This document shows, piece by piece, positions 63,577 through 64,000 of a stretch of 64,000 nt of DNA. Numbering within the stretch: the stretch's first letter is position 1; each line of letters opens with the position of its first letter. The position numbers and the translations under genes were made by a program. The DNA comes from a bacterium (lineage in GTDB: Bacteria > Gemmatimonadota > Gemmatimonadetes > Gemmatimonadales > Gemmatimonadaceae): NCBI GenBank assembly GCA_027484025.1, contig JAIXTI010000123.1, forward strand, positions 1-64,000. The letters are read 5' to 3'. Below the pieces are notes generated by a model. The model was not told the DNA's origin. It saw only the letters and a program-made list of their open reading frames with translations, and did not search any database.

Positions 63577-64000
63577 TCATACGCTGGTGACCACGCCGTG
63601 CTCGGCGAGCGAGCGCACGGGGCGCGGAGGATCGTTTTGCAGAAGGGCTTCGGGCGTGCGCATGCGCGGCGGCGCGCCGCTCGACACACGCACTACGAGT
63701 TCCGGGGGGAGTACATCCGGAAAGTCCCAGCGTTCACCCGCGAGCTGGGCGAGCACGGCATCCACGGACCGCTGACCAATGCGGTCTACCGGTTGCTGCA
63801 CCGTGGTGAGCGGCACGGGGGACTGCGCCCCCATGGCGATGCCGTCGTAGCCCACGACGGCGATGTCTTCCGGGACGCGCACGCCGCGTTCGGTGAGGCC
63901 GTCGATGAGTCCGAGCGCGCCAAGATCGTTGAAGACGAACAGCGCGTCGGGACGGTCGGTCTGCGCCGCGATATGCAGGCCGATTTCGCGTCCCGAACGG
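63577..64000 (-). CDS. LacI-family transcriptional regulator (C-terminal part)
   Basis: Only the C-terminal 141 residues are inside the window; the N-terminal helix-turn-helix is outside. The visible part has the LacI/PurR effector-domain signature RPDALFVFNDLGALGLIDGL, then GVRVPEDIAVVGYDGIAMG and PLTTVQQPVDRIGQRSVDAV. It ends 138 bp before susC on the same strand, so it probably represses the polyuronate operon and is released by a uronate pathway intermediate. The operator could not be located. Confidence 0.92.
   Translation of the reverse strand, partial: RSGREIGLHIAAQTDRPDALFVFNDLGALGLIDGLTERGVRVPEDIAVVGYDGIAMGAQSPVPLTTVQQPVDRIGQRSVDAVLAQLAGERWDFPDVLPPELVVRVSSGAPPRMRTPEALLQNDPPRPVRSLAEHGVVTSV

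Overview
The window looks like a chromosomal segment of a GC-rich, diderm, heterotrophic bacterium, most likely a member of the Gemmatimonadota. This is an inference from content, not from a marker gene: uniformly high GC, lipoproteins with lipoboxes, TolC and SusC/SusD outer-membrane proteins, a large sortilin-type BNR-repeat protein, many GTG starts and 4-bp stop/start overlaps, and frequent weak or absent Shine-Dalgarno sequences. No rRNA, tRNA, CRISPR array, integrase or insertion sequence was seen. No gene-free stretch exceeds 300 bases; the longest (37248-37532, 285 bp) is filled by a palindromic repeat.

Layout. (1) 1-4904: a TetR-controlled tripartite RND efflux operon on the minus strand (regulator, TolC, adaptor, pump cut by the window edge) with a palindromic operator over its promoter. 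(2) 5113-8301: the molybdoenzyme maturation pair xdhC/mocA, a DinB-fold protein, a strong bidirectional terminator and a Spy-like periplasmic protein. (3) 8560-22578: eight co-directional genes forming a MoxR/VWA-type envelope module: two VWA membrane proteins, MoxR ATPase, DUF58, DUF4159, a DUF4175 coiled-coil protein with a Gly-Gln-X repeat, a TPR zinc peptidase and a caspase-like protein that has lost its cysteine but carries an EF-hand. (4) 22705-31039: SSS symporter, a photoactive-yellow-protein-like PAS protein without the chromophore cysteine, a methyltransferase, a NodB deacetylase, a family 2 glycosyltransferase, an isoprenylcysteine-methyltransferase-like protein beside a degenerate M48-like membrane protein, and PhoD. 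(5) 31036-42587: CPA2 antiporter, 5-oxoproline-type DUF969/DUF979 transporter with DUF2891, ChaN lipoprotein, an unrecognised protein, the sortilin-like protein, an alcohol dehydrogenase and a GAF protein. (6) 42584-51625: KdpE/KdpD-like two-component pair, CotH-like and DUF4956 genes, a PafA-type phosphatase, a YCII/DGPF gene with its ECF sigma factor, and an alpha/beta hydrolase. (7) 51757-64000: a polyuronate utilisation locus on the minus strand: LacI regulator, SusC, SusD, two polysaccharide lyases, SDR reductase, KdgF, hexuronate MFS transporter and KduI. Together these would bind, import and depolymerise an alginate- or glucuronan-like polymer and turn the unsaturated uronate into 2-keto-3-deoxygluconate.

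Non-coding highlights are three copies of a nested palindromic element of about 90 bp (22596, 51647, 52633), all placed just 3' of genes, and an unrelated giant palindrome at 37289-37529. The most unusual protein-level signals are the cysteine-less caspase-like protein with an EF-hand, the cysteine-shifted PYP-like protein, and the adjacent Ste14-like and HEXXH-less Ste24-like pair.
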